A stretch of 64,000 nt of DNA. It comes from Verrucomicrobiales bacterium. Lineage in GTDB: Bacteria; Verrucomicrobiota; Verrucomicrobiia; Limisphaerales; J093. The stretch covers positions 82,352 to 146,351 of the forward strand of contig JABTUJ010000022.1 of NCBI GenBank assembly GCA_015075445.1. The letters are read 5' to 3'. Made by a program: the position numbers and the translations under genes. The notes beneath the pieces are model-generated. The model was given only the letters and a program-made list of their open reading frames with translations. It was not told the origin of the DNA and did not search any database. Of this stretch, positions 19,501-29,505 are shown one piece after another (the first letter of the stretch is position 1; each line of letters starts with the position of its first letter).

Positions 19501-20641
19501 CACCCCGCCCGATACTCCGCCTGTCGCCGACGACTCCGCAACTCCGCTGCACCGCCCCCTCGATCACTTCGTGGCGGACCTCCGCCTCATACGCCCCCTT
19601 CGCTCCTACCCGGACCACTTTGATCTTCCCGCTCGCCCCAGCCCCCACTTGATGCCGCCACACCCGGTCGTATTCCCGCCCCACCAATCGCGCCCGAAAC
19701 GTCGCCACCACCTGGCCCCCCAGGAGTGCTTCGAACTCCCGTCGGTCCCCCACCCTGCTGCCCACGGCCCACGCCGGAATCATCACCCGCACAACCCCGC
19801 CCGCATCCGCCTCTCCCGGCCCGCCTGCCCAGCCCGGATTCCACGCTCCGGCCTGCGGCACCCCCACACCACCCCGTTGCCGAACCTCGACTCGTGTCCC
19901 CCCCGGCTTCTGACCCGCCCCCGCTGTGAGCCAGTAATACCGATAGGCACTCCCCCCAAGAGGTACTGCCGACTCGACCGGGTTTACCGCCGGGGACAAC
20001 TCCCCGAACCGCAGCGACCCCGATATCGCCGTCAACTCCAGCGTTCCCACTTCAGTTACCCCGGTCACTACCCGCACCCCGTTCCACGACCTCGACTCGT
20101 ATCCGCCCGCCGTCACCTGCAATAGATAGCCGTATCGGCCCGGCACCCCCTCGATCAGGAACCGCCCATCCGCATCCGTTACCCCACGCCACCCGCCTGG
20201 TTCGAGCGAAACGCCCGCCCCGACCAACGGTTGACCGTTCCCCGCCACCCGCCCGCTGACCCCACCCCACACCCCGCCGCGCGTGTTGATCGTGAACAAG
20301 TCCGACTCGAACACCGTTTCCACCCGCAGGTGGGTCGTATTCAGCGTGAACAGCGGAGATTCAATGACGACCCGGTAAGGCGCCAGCGACACCTGCTGCT
20401 CGAATGGCCGCGTGTCCAGCGTGAACAAGGGCGATTCGATATGGATCAGGAACGAGTCGCTCGCGAGCGCGCGAGCACACAGACCGACAGCGAGACCGAG
20501 CAGCATGGGCCAGACCGCCGCTCGTCGCCCCACGCGGCCACAGGGCACGGTCGTGGCAGGGTCGCCAAGCCTCCCCACGCCGGTCCTGGCCTCAGCCGCA
20601 GCCGGATCCTTGATCGGCACCCAGATCACCTTAACCTGCAT
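16557..20641 (-). pseudogene. Large exported fibronectin-type/EF-hand-like protein, frameshifted near 19550
   Basis: The 5' part (20641 to ~19550) has a hydrophobic signal-like segment (AAVWPMLLGLAVGLCARALA), three copies of an '(I/F)ESxLFT(L/I)(N/D)T' motif, and a carboxypeptidase-regulatory-like domain ('SGRVAGNGQPLVGAGVSLEPGGWRGVTDADGRFLIEG'). Near 19550 the frame changes: 'EVIEGAVQ' continues as 'LRSRRRQAEYRAGWRLGRGKG' in the next frame, through about 990 residues with fibronectin type III-like repeats, a calcium-binding-type 'GVDNDGDGMADDWERRWGLDPEDPRDAEGDADGDGVSNLEEY', and the family C-terminal domain ('WTVQGSADLVEWRGLG...FVDAEAPTLPYRYYRAW'). One single-base lesion explains it (real or sequencing). 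Surface or secreted role inferred. Confidence 0.75.
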
Positions 20642-20688
20642 GGTCCGCTCAGTTCATCACCCGAATCCGGTTGCCGTTGCCACCCCGC

Positions 20689-21810
20689 TCACGGCTGGCC
20701 TGGGGCCAGTACGACCCGGAACCCGACGCGGTGGTCTCGGCCGTTAGAGTCGTAGCCGATGCGGTACGCCGACCGGCAGAAACGCCCGCCGAGGTCCCAA
20801 CTGCCCCCGCGTAAGACGCGGGACCATCCCGTGATTGGACCTTTCGGATCGGTCACGCTGCCACCGGGCAGTTGGTCACTCCACCAATCTGCGCACCACC
20901 CCCTCACATTCCCGTGCATGTCGTAAAGTCCCCAGGCATTCGGCGCCCTGGTGCGAACTGGGTGGGTCGTATTGAGGCTGTTTGACACGAACCAGGCGTA
21001 ATTCCCCAACAACGCGTACCCCAGATCAACTCCGTGGCTGAACCGTGTCGTCGTCCCGGCCCGACAGGCGTATTCCCATTCCGCCTCGGTCGGCAACCGA
21101 TACACCCAGCCCACAGGCAACCGCCCTGCCATCCGCTCCCGGCTCGTCAACCGCTCGCAATAATACACAGCATCATTCCAGGACACCGTTTCCACCGGCC
21201 GAGTGACGTTCCCCTGAAACGAACTCGGATTGCTTCCCACCACTTCCTGGTACTCGGCCTGGGTCACTGCAGCGTTTCCCATGAAGAATCCTCGGCTCAG
21301 ATACACTTGGGTCTGTGGCCCCTCGTTGGGGTAACGATCCACTTCATCCGACGGGCTTCCCATCGTGAAGGTCCCCGGCGGTATCCACACTAACCCGGTG
21401 AGCGGCGCGGGGAACGGCGGCGGGAACACCGCGTTCTTGGTGTCATCCACGATCAACCGGACCCGCCCGCGGGTGGTGAACTGGTTCGCCCAATCGTTCC
21501 AAGCATTCCACGTGATCACCTTGCCACGGCCCGGCGTCACCACCACGAAGTCGCCGGTCAAATCCCGGGCGGGGAGGTTGTACGTGGCGCCACCGTCGGC
21601 GGAGAACTCGGGGGTCACCCTCACGTAATCGCTGTCCGGATCCACGAGATCGTAACGGATCTCGACCAGGAACGTCCCCGGGATTTGGCTGACCGACAGG
21701 TTCTCGACCCGGGGCGGCACCCCCTGCGCCTGTGTCCTCGGCGGCACCCCGAGCCCGCATACCACGGCCAACGCCAACCAGGAAGCGCACCCTCCAGAAC
21801 GGGGATTCAT
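20689..21810 (-). CDS. Exported SUMF1/formylglycine-generating-enzyme-like protein
   Basis: 373 residues from the ATG at 21810, chosen because it gives a signal peptide (SWLALAVVCGLGVPPRTQAQG). A beta-sandwich N-terminal domain (residues ~30-130) precedes the FGE-sulfatase domain: 'WIPPGTFTMGSPSDEVDRYPNEGPQTQV', 'VTQAEYQEVVGSNPSSF', 'RPVETVSWNDAVYYCERL', 'YRLPTEAEWEYACRAGT', 'NAWGLYDMHGNVRGW', 'RVLRGGSWD'. The two active-site cysteines of true formylglycine-generating enzymes are not evident in the C-terminal part, so a non-catalytic SUMF1-like role is more likely. It ends 48 bp before the large exported protein, probably one transcription unit. Confidence 0.85.
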   Translation of the reverse strand: MNPRSGGCASWLALAVVCGLGVPPRTQAQGVPPRVENLSVSQIPGTFLVEIRYDLVDPDSDYVRVTPEFSADGGATYNLPARDLTGDFVVVTPGRGKVITWNAWNDWANQFTTRGRVRLIVDDTKNAVFPPPFPAPLTGLVWIPPGTFTMGSPSDEVDRYPNEGPQTQVYLSRGFFMGNAAVTQAEYQEVVGSNPSSFQGNVTRPVETVSWNDAVYYCERLTSRERMAGRLPVGWVYRLPTEAEWEYACRAGTTTRFSHGVDLGYALLGNYAWFVSNSLNTTHPVRTRAPNAWGLYDMHGNVRGWCADWWSDQLPGGSVTDPKGPITGWSRVLRGGSWDLGGRFCRSAYRIGYDSNGRDHRVGFRVVLAPGQP

Positions 21811-21909
21811 AAGGCGAGATTGTTCGCCACGACTTCCCGCCGTCAAGCGGAAAGCAGCACCACACCGGCGCAGCAGGACGCGTCTCTTCAGTTTTCTAAG
21901 CACAGAACA

Positions 21910-22221
21910 TCAGAGGATTTGGCAAAAATCAGCGCGTGGAGGCGTTCCTGCCCGCCGCGTGCTGAGCGGGTGGCCCCAGCGCTCCTGCCAGTCGGAGGAG
22001 AGTCGCTGGAGCATGAGGCGCATGAAGCGGCTGATCAGATTGGGGTAGTGGACCTCGGGCAGGACCAAGAGCCGGGAGTTATTGGCCAGCAGGCGACGAC
22101 GGCGACGGCACTGTTCGGAGGTCCAGCCGATAAACCGGTCGCGATCTTTGAGGTGAAAGGCGGCGGAGCTCCAGGTGGCGACGGCCAACCATTGGCCGCG
22201 GTAGACGAAGGCGTAACGCAC
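21910..22221 (-). pseudogene. DruA/DUF4338 fragment
   Basis: About 100 residues: 'RYAFVYRGQWLAVATWSSAAFHLKDRDRFIGWTSEQCRRRRRLLANNSRLLVLPEVHYPNLISRFMRLMLQRLSSDWQERWGHPL'. This is the middle of DUF4338, the family of Druantia DruA and of transposon-associated proteins. The N-terminal part is missing and the frame ends in unrelated sequence, so it is a remnant. Family members are ~300-400 residues. Confidence 0.7.
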
Positions 22222-22378
22222 ATGCTCCCGGGAACAGACCTACCCGGAGGCCCAGGGTGGCCCCGGGCGATTGCATGGGTGGTGTCCCGCCGAGATTGTC
22301 GTGCTGCGACCCTGCCGGCCCACCCTCGCCCGCGATCGACACCGCGCCCTTGCCTGCTCCAAGCCCTCGGTCCGGGGT

Positions 22379-23341
22379 TCAGAACTCCAGCGTTCTGCAA
22401 CGCTCGTCGAGCCGGCGGTTGACGGCTTGCAGTTGATCCGGGGTGAACCGGCGCCCGGTCGAAGGCAGGTAGCTTGAGGCCAGATACTTGGCGTTCATCG
22501 CCTTGACCGGGTAATTGCCCTTGGACCGGACGAACCATCCCGGCACGACGATCACCGGCTGGACGACAAGGTCCTTTGGTCCGAAGCCGGCCAGGTATTC
22601 CCGCACCCAGTCGGCGTTGCGCATGGTCTGCGCGGCCGCCTTGTCGTCGTAGCACCAGGGGAACTGGAGGGACCGACCATCGAACTCAGCCTCGAACTCG
22701 GGCAGCTTGTTGGTCGCCTGACGTTTCGCCCGGGTCTTGGTTTCCAGGACGAACACCCCACCCGGTCCGACGACCACATGGTCGATGTTCCAGTTCCCGG
22801 CGCCAGGCACGTCGTGGAAGGAAACGTAGCCGGCGCGGATGACCTCGGGGGAGTTCAGTGCCTCGCCGACCGCCTGTTCACCGCGGAGGCCGAATTCGTG
22901 GTCGCGCACCGCGTGGAGATCCCGCAGCGTCACCATCACCTGGCGTGCCAACCCAAGCGCAGCAGCCGCCATGAGGAAGCCCGCGCCGACGAGCGGACCC
23001 GGCTTCGCTGAGGCCAGGATGTCGGAGGCCGTGACCTGCCCCACAAGCCAGAGGTAGAAGACCCGCAACGCGGGCGGCGCCGTTGCCCCGAGAACCGCGC
23101 CGGCGCATGCGCCCACAACCACATGCTCCGTGATCCTCTCCCAGAGTTCGTCCACCTTGAGCCGCAGCGAGTGACCTGCTGGCCGAAGCAGCTTTTCCTG
23201 CTGAGGCGGACGCTCCTTGCGCAGGCGACGCTGGCGTCGATCCCAGAGGAGGAATGCCAACGGGAGAAGCATCGCAAGGAGACCCCCGACCAGCATTGCC
23301 CCATACTGGTCCCATCCCAGGCCGGAAAGTGCGGCGTGCAT
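22379..23341 (-). CDS. Membrane-anchored NERD-domain protein
   Basis: 320 residues from the ATG at 23341 (MHAALSGLGWDQYGAML), which places a membrane segment (AMLVGGLLAMLLPLAFLLW) at the N-terminus; two more hydrophobic segments follow (VVVGACAGAVLGA, GAGFLMAAAALGLA). The NERD domain ('LRGEQAVGEALN...HDVPGAGNWNIDHVVVGPGGVFVLETKTRAKRQ') is a predicted nuclease fold with the E-x-K-like 'LETKTR' and Asp 'NIDHVVV' motif residues present. Role unknown; NERD proteins are scattered in defence and plasmid regions. Confidence 0.8.
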   Translation of the reverse strand: MHAALSGLGWDQYGAMLVGGLLAMLLPLAFLLWDRRQRRLRKERPPQQEKLLRPAGHSLRLKVDELWERITEHVVVGACAGAVLGATAPPALRVFYLWLVGQVTASDILASAKPGPLVGAGFLMAAAALGLARQVMVTLRDLHAVRDHEFGLRGEQAVGEALNSPEVIRAGYVSFHDVPGAGNWNIDHVVVGPGGVFVLETKTRAKRQATNKLPEFEAEFDGRSLQFPWCYDDKAAAQTMRNADWVREYLAGFGPKDLVVQPVIVVPGWFVRSKGNYPVKAMNAKYLASSYLPSTGRRFTPDQLQAVNRRLDERCRTLEF

Positions 23342-23895
23342 GCGCGGGTTAGCTTGCCCCGGCGCCCTGCAACGGGCAATCCCCGAGGGCGATGGACATG
23401 CAACGGCGGTCGCGACGAATCGCCAGTAACCTGTGCTGTTGAGGTCTGCTGGACATGTTCTGCGATTGAGAAGTGGGCCGCCGACCACGGCGGCGGATGG
23501 GCCTGCCTCGCCACAAGCGGGACTTCGGCGGTCGGCCCATCTCCGCCGTCCAAGCCCCACCGCCTTTTCTGTTCCCAAATGCTGCCTCACCGCCCCCCGC
23601 AGCCGCGCGAGAATCGGTGTGGACCACCGAGCCCGGACATAGGCAAACTACCGGCACCGCACCGCTTGATTGGAATGCTGACACCACACTGGCAGACGGC
23701 CCGGAAGTCGGGGTGGCCAGAGGGCAACCGCCGGCCGGTGCTCGCGGTCCCCTGTCGCCATCCCGGTCCGTGTTCGCGCCGGTCCGGCCCGCTCGTCGAG
23801 CCGCACCCTCCGCTTTCGAATGCGCGGTGTCACCGCCTTGAAGCCGCGGCGGGTCTGCAGAACTCCAGCTCCCCACTTCACGCGTCCTTTTCCGC
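23342..23895. other. Gene-free stretch upstream of the BREX operon
   Basis: 554 bp between the divergent NERD gene and brxE. No convincing coding sequence on either strand. The BREX promoter must lie here, but I see no clear -35/-10 pair. CAGAACTCCAGC occurs at about 23860 and again at the end of the NERD gene (about 22381). Confidence 0.6.
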
Positions 23896-24417
23896 ATGCC
23901 GAAGCCCCCTGGAAACGATCCGCTCTCGGTGATTCGCCTCCGGACCCTCGTCGCCTTCCTCGGTGAACGCGGCCGGCACGGTTGGTGGGATTGCAGCTTT
24001 CTCGACAACAACGGTCGCCGGTTTCTTGAACGCCCGTTCCCCCGCACCGCCTTCCACGCCGCTTTGCGTTCCGCTTGCGCGGCCGCCTCTGCGGTCCACG
24101 ATGCGGCCATCGGTCGGCGCGGCGTCTTCCACCTCTTCCGCCTGCCTCCCGAGCGCGAAGCCGCGATGGACCTCAAGCTTTCCCAAGTCCCAGCCGAAGC
24201 GCTGCTGCACCTGGTTGGTTCTGCCGATGTCTCCATCGCTGAACTGCGCAAGTTGGCCGCCCCCGATCTCAGCGGATCTCCCGGACCGATCCACATCGGC
24301 ACGGAATCCCAGATTGGCGCTCCGAAATCCCAGGCGGTCTTGGCTGCCCACTACCTCCTCGCGTTCGCTTCCGGCGTTCGCGCCTACCCCTATTTCGCGT
24401 CGGCGGCGCATGGCTGA
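23896..24417 (+). CDS. brxE: BrxE family BREX protein
   Basis: 173 residues. 'VIRLRTLVAFLGERGRHGWWDCSFLDNNGRRFLERPFPRTAFHAALRSAC...VHDAAIGRRGVFHLFRLPPE' matches the BrxE family found at the 5' end of some BREX operons. No enzymatic motif is visible; function is not established. It overlaps brxA by 8 bp (start at 24410, stop at 24417), so translation is coupled. In the usual scheme brxE marks type 6 BREX, while the remaining genes here are type 1-like. Confidence 0.75.
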   Translation: MPKPPGNDPLSVIRLRTLVAFLGERGRHGWWDCSFLDNNGRRFLERPFPRTAFHAALRSACAAASAVHDAAIGRRGVFHLFRLPPEREAAMDLKLSQVPAEALLHLVGSADVSIAELRKLAAPDLSGSPGPIHIGTESQIGAPKSQAVLAAHYLLAFASGVRAYPYFASAAHG

Positions 24418-25195
24418 ACCACGCCCATATACCACCCAGCTCCAGGCGGGGCTCGGCATGGTCGACGAGACGCTCGGCCTCCTCCGAGTCGTCCGGCCTG
24501 GCGACACCCCGACGCGCCTCGCGGAGCGCGTGGTTGCCCAAGGCCTCTTCGCGCGCACGACCGCGCGCCGTGCCCGCAACATCGTCGTCGAGATGTTCAG
24601 CCCGCGGTTTCTCGTGCACGGGGACCAGCCTGCCTGCTGGCTCCAATCGCTCCAGGCCGCCAACACCCCGACCGAGGACCTCGCTCAATTGTTCTTCCTC
24701 CACACCGCCCGAGCCCAAGCGATCTTCGCGGATTTCATCCTCCAGGTCTATTGGCCGCGCTACAGTGCGGGCGCTCAGGTTATCCATCGTTCCGAGGCGG
24801 AGACCTTCATCCGCCGAGCCCTCGACGCGGGCCGCATGCGGAAGCGCTGGACCAATTCGACCATCAGTCGCGTCTCCGCCTATCTCCTCGGTTGCGCCGC
24901 AGATTTTGGGCTCCTCGAAGGCTCAGGTCGCACCCACCGTCCCATACGTCATTTCTCGATCCGGCCCCGGGTCGCTCTCTACCTCGCCTACGAGCTTCAT
25001 TTCGCCGGCGCGACCGACATGAGCCTCATTCACCATCGCGACTGGCAACTCTTCGGCTTGGCGCCCCAGGAGGTGCTCGCGCAGGCCAAACGCCTGGCCA
25101 ACGATGGTCACTGGCTGGTGCAGTCCTCAGCCGACCTGATCCAGCTTTCCTGGAAATACCGCTCCATGGAGGAAGCCCTTCGTGCAATCGCTTAA
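24410..25195 (+). CDS. brxA: BREX protein BrxA (DUF1819)
   Basis: 261 residues. Start ATG at 24410 overlaps brxE. 'YTTQLQAGLGMVDETLGLLRVVRPGDTPTRLAERVVAQGLFARTTARRARNIVVEMFSPRFL' is the DUF1819 N-terminus; 'SNSTISRVSAYLLGCAADFGLLE' and 'SLIHHRDWQLFGLAPQEVLAQ' complete the family. BrxA is a small DNA-binding protein related in fold to NusB and needed in some BREX systems. Overlaps brxB by 14 bp. Confidence 0.93.
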   Translation: MAEPRPYTTQLQAGLGMVDETLGLLRVVRPGDTPTRLAERVVAQGLFARTTARRARNIVVEMFSPRFLVHGDQPACWLQSLQAANTPTEDLAQLFFLHTARAQAIFADFILQVYWPRYSAGAQVIHRSEAETFIRRALDAGRMRKRWTNSTISRVSAYLLGCAADFGLLEGSGRTHRPIRHFSIRPRVALYLAYELHFAGATDMSLIHHRDWQLFGLAPQEVLAQAKRLANDGHWLVQSSADLIQLSWKYRSMEEALRAIA

Positions 25196-25793
25196 AGACA
25201 ACTTCGAGACGCTTCGACAACGCCTTGGCCACGGCCGTGAAATCGACAGCACCGGCACCGAGCCCATCTACTACCTCGTCTTTCCCGTTGCCGAGATTCT
25301 CGAGGTCAAGCGGCAGACGAAGACCTGGATCGCCCGCCTCGCGAACGATGGTTGGAACGTCGTCCCCCTGTCGCTCGCCGACACCATCGCGGGCATCTTC
25401 CAGAACCACAAATTGCGCAAGCTCTGGCTTGCCTCCGAGCAGCAACTGCTCGCCCAATCGGAGAAGGCCAGGCGTCCGCTCGACCCGTCCGAGATCAACA
25501 AGACCCTCGCCAAGGCCCTCAGCGACAATTCCCAGCTCGCCCCCGAACTGCGCGTGCGGCTCGACGCCGCCGTCGCGTCCGCATCTGCCCAGCCCAACGG
25601 CCTGCTCCTGCTGACCGATCTCGAGGCCCTCCACCCCTACCTGCGCATCAACACCATCGAGGACTACCTCCGCGGCCGCATCCGCCATCCGGTTATCGTC
25701 CTCTACCCCGGCCAGCGTGAGGGCAAGACCAGCCTCCGCTTCCTGGAGTTTTATCCACCCGACCCGAACTACCGTTCCGATCACATCGGTTAG
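25182..25793 (+). CDS. brxB: BREX protein BrxB (DUF1788)
   Basis: 203 residues from GTG at 25182, inside the end of brxA. 'YYLVFPVAEILEVKRQTKTWIARLANDGWNVVPLSLADTIAGIF', 'GLLLLTDLEALHPYLRINTIEDYLRGRIRHPVIVLYPGQREGKTSLRFLEFYPPDPNYRSDHI' are the typical DUF1788 motifs. BrxB is a core component of most BREX types, with no catalytic activity known. It ends 16 bp before brxC. Confidence 0.93.
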   Translation: MQSLKDNFETLRQRLGHGREIDSTGTEPIYYLVFPVAEILEVKRQTKTWIARLANDGWNVVPLSLADTIAGIFQNHKLRKLWLASEQQLLAQSEKARRPLDPSEINKTLAKALSDNSQLAPELRVRLDAAVASASAQPNGLLLLTDLEALHPYLRINTIEDYLRGRIRHPVIVLYPGQREGKTSLRFLEFYPPDPNYRSDHIG

Positions 25794-25809
25794 GTTCCTC
25801 GCACCCTTT

Positions 25810-28800
25810 ATGGCGACCGCCTCCAGTATCCGCTCGGTCTTCAGCCGCGAACTCAATCGCCCGATCGAGAAGGTCATCACCTACCAGAACCAAGGCCAAA
25901 CCCAGCTCAAGGCCGAGATCAGCGAGTACGTCGTCACCGAACACATCGCCGACAATTTCCAGCGCCTCCTGCAGCTCATGCAAACCGCCGAGCAAGGCGG
26001 CGGGGGCCACGAAATCGGCGTCTGGGTCTCCGGCTTCTACGGCTCCGGCAAGAGTTCCTATACGAAATACTTCGGGTTCGCGCTCGATCCGAACTTCAAG
26101 GTCGGCGACGACAAGTTCCTCGACCTGCTCAAGAACCAGATTCATACCGCCAACGCCACCCAGGTCCGCGCCCTTTTCAATTCCGTTGCCGCCACCTACG
26201 ACGCCCAGATCATCTTCCTCGACCTCGCCAGCGAAATGCTCGCTGGCGCCTCGCTCGAAGACATCTCCACCGTCCTCTACCTCAAGGTGCTTCAGTGGGC
26301 CGGCTATTCCGAAGACCTCAAGGTCGCCGAGCTGGAACGTATGCTGGAGCGGGACGGCAAGCTGGCCGAGTTCGAGCAGCGCGCCGCGGCCGAACTGGAA
26401 GGCATCCCCTGGAAGGAGGTCCACAACCAGCCGCTGGTTGCCAACCCCATCGCGGCCCGTCTCGCCGCCGTCTTCTACCCGAGGCTCTTCCCGGCGCACG
26501 AAGCCTTCCAGGACATCGCCCTCGACGTCATGAAGTCCGAGGTCAGACGCGTCGAGGAGATGCTCGGCCTCATCCGCCGCAAGTCCGGCAAGAAGCGCAT
26601 CCTCTTCATCGTGGACGAGGTCGGCCAGTACGTCTCCGCCAAGCCGAACCTCATCCTCAACCTCGACGGCCTCGCCAAGAACCTCAAACAGCTCGGCGGC
26701 GGCCAGGTGTGGATCTTCGCCACCGCCCAGCAGACCCTCACCGAAGACAGCCCGTCGGCCATGCTCAACGCCCCAGGCCTCTTCAAGCTCAAGGACCGGT
26801 TCCCCATCCAGATCCAGCTTGAGGCCACCGACATCGAGGAGATCTGCCACAAACGACTCCTCACCAAGTCCAAGGCCGGCGAGGACGCCCTCAAAGCGCT
26901 CTACGATTCGTTTGGTCCGCAGCTTCGCACCGCCACCCAGCTCAAGGACGCCGGCGTCTACGAAGTCCCGCTCGACAAGACCACCTTCGTCAACCTCTAC
27001 CCGTTCCTTCCGGCGCACTTCAAGATTCTCATCCAGCTCCTCATCCGCCTCGCCCGCAAGACCGGCGGCCTCGGTCTCCGCTCCGCCATCAAGGTCCTTC
27101 AGGATGTCCTCGTCGAGCGCGGGGGGCGCGCCGCCTCCGAACCCTGTCTGGCGGATGCCCCCGTCGGCACCCTCGCCAACACCGTCACCTTCTACGACTC
27201 CCTCCGGCGCGACCTCCAGTCCTCCTTCGGCTACATCGTCGAGGGGGTGAAGCGCGTCGAGGATCGCTTCGCCGCCAAGCCGAATCGCGCCCTCGCCGTT
27301 AACGTCGCCAAATCCATCGCCGTCCTCCAGATCCTTGAAAACCTCCCCGTCACGGCTGCCAACATCGCCGCGCTCCACCAGCCCCGCATGGATGCGCCTT
27401 CTCTGCGTGAAGACGTCGCCGCGGTCGTTGACGAGTTGCTCAAGGACTCCCTCATTCCCCTCGGCGAAAAGAACGGCAGCCTCCGCTTCCTCACCCAGGC
27501 AGCCGTCACCCTGCAAAAGGAATTCGACCAGATCGAATACCGCAACGCCGATGTCCGCGCCGAGGTCAACCGCGCCCTGCGTGCCCTTTTCAAGCCGCTG
27601 CCCTCGGCGCGCCTCAGCAATGTCCGCCCGGTCACCGCGGGCGTCCGCGTCGTCTTCGGCGGCGGCCAGTCCGCTGCCCTCGAAGGGGAGCGCGAGCCCA
27701 TCCAGTTCCTCGTCGAGTTCGTCCCGCCTTCCGCCTACGACGCCACCCGCACCCAGCGCGAGAACGACTCCCGTGCCCAGAGCGAGCGCAAGTCCATCTT
27801 CCTCCTCGGCCGCACGGATTCCGACGCCGAGCAGCTTGCCGTCACGGTCCTGCGCTGCGGCAGGTTCCTCGACGCCCACCGCACCGCCAGCGACCCCGAG
27901 ACTCAGGAATACGTCCGTATCGTGGCCGAACGGCAGGAACGCGCCGCTCGCCAGCTCGAAAGCAAGCTCCGCACCTCCCTGCAGGCCGGCTCCTTCGTCG
28001 CTCACGGCGCCCATCGGCCCGTCTCTGAGGTCAATCCCCTCGACTTCGGCGAAGCCTGCCGCGGCTTCCTCGCCGACACCGCCGCCCGCGTGTTCGACCG
28101 CTACAGCGAAGCCCCCGTCCAGGCGGATTCCGGCGTGGCCGAGCGCTTCCTCAAGACCCCGCTCGATCGCGTCACCAGCGCCGACGACCCCCTCGCCCTC
28201 ATCACCCGCGCCGGCGGCCGTGCCCAGATCAAGCTCGACCACAAGGCCCTGCTCTCGCTCAAGGACTACCTTGGACAGGTCGGCCAGGTGGAAGGGCGCC
28301 GGCTGCTCGACCACTTCAGCGAGCCCCCCTTCGGCTGGTCCAAGGACGCCACCCGCTACCTCCTCGCCGCCCTGTTCGTCGCCAGCGAGATCAAACTCCG
28401 CATCGCCGGCCAGGACTACAGCGTCAAGAACGACGAGACCCTCGCCGCCCTCGCCTCCAACAAGGCCCTCAGCGTCGTCGGCCTGTCGCTCCGCGAGAGC
28501 CGGCCCGATCCCGCAGCCCTCCTCCGCGCCAGCGACCGACTCCGCGTACTCTCCGGCGACGAGGTGCATCCGCTGGAAGACGCCGTCGCCGCGGCGGCGA
28601 AGAAGATCTTTCCCGCGCTGCAGCAACAATCGAGTTCCCTCGCGGCCGACCTCCGCCACCTCGCGCTGCCTGGCGCCGAGCGCGCCGAGAGCCTCGCCAG
28701 CGATCTCGCCGAGGTCGTCCGCGGCGATGGCTCTGCTGCCGCCCTCGTGCTCGGTGCGCCCGACAGCCCCTTGTGCGACTCCCTTCAGTGGGCGAGGCGC

Positions 28801-29505
28801 GTCCAGCAGGCCTTCAAGAACGGCCTCCAGCAGACCATCGCCGCCCTCCAGGTCCTTCGTGACACCCTCACCCAGCTCCCCGCGTCCGGCGTCCCCGGCA
28901 AACTCCGCCAGGCCACCACCCCGCGCCTGACCCAGGTCGCCGACATCCTTGCCAAGGACGGCTTCTACGACGAGGCCGCCGAGCTCGGCCAGGCCCGCCA
29001 CGTCCTCGATAGCCAGGTTGCTTCCGCGGTCACCGACCTCACCCTCGGGCAATCCGCCCTGCTCCAGTCCGAACTTCAGAGCTTGCAGACCTCACCCGAC
29101 TGGGCGGACCTCACCCCAGACGACCGTCAGTGGGTGGAGGCCACCGTCGAACGTCTTCCCATATCCGTCGCCACCGATCTCTCCGGCCTGCGCGCCCTGC
29201 TCGCCCATGCGTACGACCTCCACGAACGTCTCCGCACCCTCGGCGCCGAGGTCGCGAAGCGCGCCGCCGCTGCCCGCCAGGCCCGCCAGCAGCCTCCCGC
29301 GACGCCAGAAGGCGAGCCACCCGTCGTGCCGCCCGTGGTGGACGAGAAGCTCTACATCCCCACCTCTTTCGCCTCCCTGGACGACATTGACCGGTTCATC
29401 CAGATGCTTGCGAACTACCGCAAGCGCATCGAGGCGGGTGAGCGAGTGCGGCTCCTCAGCCAGGTTCTGTCCACCGAGAAGCCCTCCTTCCCCTCCTACG
29501 ACTGA
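25810..29505 (+). CDS. brxC: BREX P-loop ATPase BrxC/PglY
   Basis: 1231 residues, normal for the family. Walker A is 'GFYGSGKSS' at 75-83; Walker B 'ILFIVDEVGQYV' lies near 265-276. The N-terminus ('RSVFSRELNRPIEKVITYQNQGQTQLKAEISEYVVTEHI') is the standard BrxC start. The long C-terminal half is helical, without recognised enzyme motifs. BrxC is the large AAA-type ATPase needed for both host methylation and phage exclusion. It is intact and 3 bp before pglX. Confidence 0.95.
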   Translation: MATASSIRSVFSRELNRPIEKVITYQNQGQTQLKAEISEYVVTEHIADNFQRLLQLMQTAEQGGGGHEIGVWVSGFYGSGKSSYTKYFGFALDPNFKVGDDKFLDLLKNQIHTANATQVRALFNSVAATYDAQIIFLDLASEMLAGASLEDISTVLYLKVLQWAGYSEDLKVAELERMLERDGKLAEFEQRAAAELEGIPWKEVHNQPLVANPIAARLAAVFYPRLFPAHEAFQDIALDVMKSEVRRVEEMLGLIRRKSGKKRILFIVDEVGQYVSAKPNLILNLDGLAKNLKQLGGGQVWIFATAQQTLTEDSPSAMLNAPGLFKLKDRFPIQIQLEATDIEEICHKRLLTKSKAGEDALKALYDSFGPQLRTATQLKDAGVYEVPLDKTTFVNLYPFLPAHFKILIQLLIRLARKTGGLGLRSAIKVLQDVLVERGGRAASEPCLADAPVGTLANTVTFYDSLRRDLQSSFGYIVEGVKRVEDRFAAKPNRALAVNVAKSIAVLQILENLPVTAANIAALHQPRMDAPSLREDVAAVVDELLKDSLIPLGEKNGSLRFLTQAAVTLQKEFDQIEYRNADVRAEVNRALRALFKPLPSARLSNVRPVTAGVRVVFGGGQSAALEGEREPIQFLVEFVPPSAYDATRTQRENDSRAQSERKSIFLLGRTDSDAEQLAVTVLRCGRFLDAHRTASDPETQEYVRIVAERQERAARQLESKLRTSLQAGSFVAHGAHRPVSEVNPLDFGEACRGFLADTAARVFDRYSEAPVQADSGVAERFLKTPLDRVTSADDPLALITRAGGRAQIKLDHKALLSLKDYLGQVGQVEGRRLLDHFSEPPFGWSKDATRYLLAALFVASEIKLRIAGQDYSVKNDETLAALASNKALSVVGLSLRESRPDPAALLRASDRLRVLSGDEVHPLEDAVAAAAKKIFPALQQQSSSLAADLRHLALPGAERAESLASDLAEVVRGDGSAAALVLGAPDSPLCDSLQWARRVQQAFKNGLQQTIAALQVLRDTLTQLPASGVPGKLRQATTPRLTQVADILAKDGFYDEAAELGQARHVLDSQVASAVTDLTLGQSALLQSELQSLQTSPDWADLTPDDRQWVEATVERLPISVATDLSGLRALLAHAYDLHERLRTLGAEVAKRAAAARQARQQPPATPEGEPPVVPPVVDEKLYIPTSFASLDDIDRFIQMLANYRKRIEAGERVRLLSQVLSTEKPSFPSYD

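Noticed and set aside
22380..23871. CAGAACTCCAGC at about 22381 and 23860 as an att-like pair
   Set aside because: Only 12 bp long and one copy is inside the NERD coding end; chance in GC-rich DNA is likely.
25693..29052. 1119-codon open frame on the minus strand opposite brxC
   Set aside because: It mirrors the codon pattern of brxC, has a repetitive G/E/L/D composition and no domain logic. High-GC genes often leave such open antisense frames.
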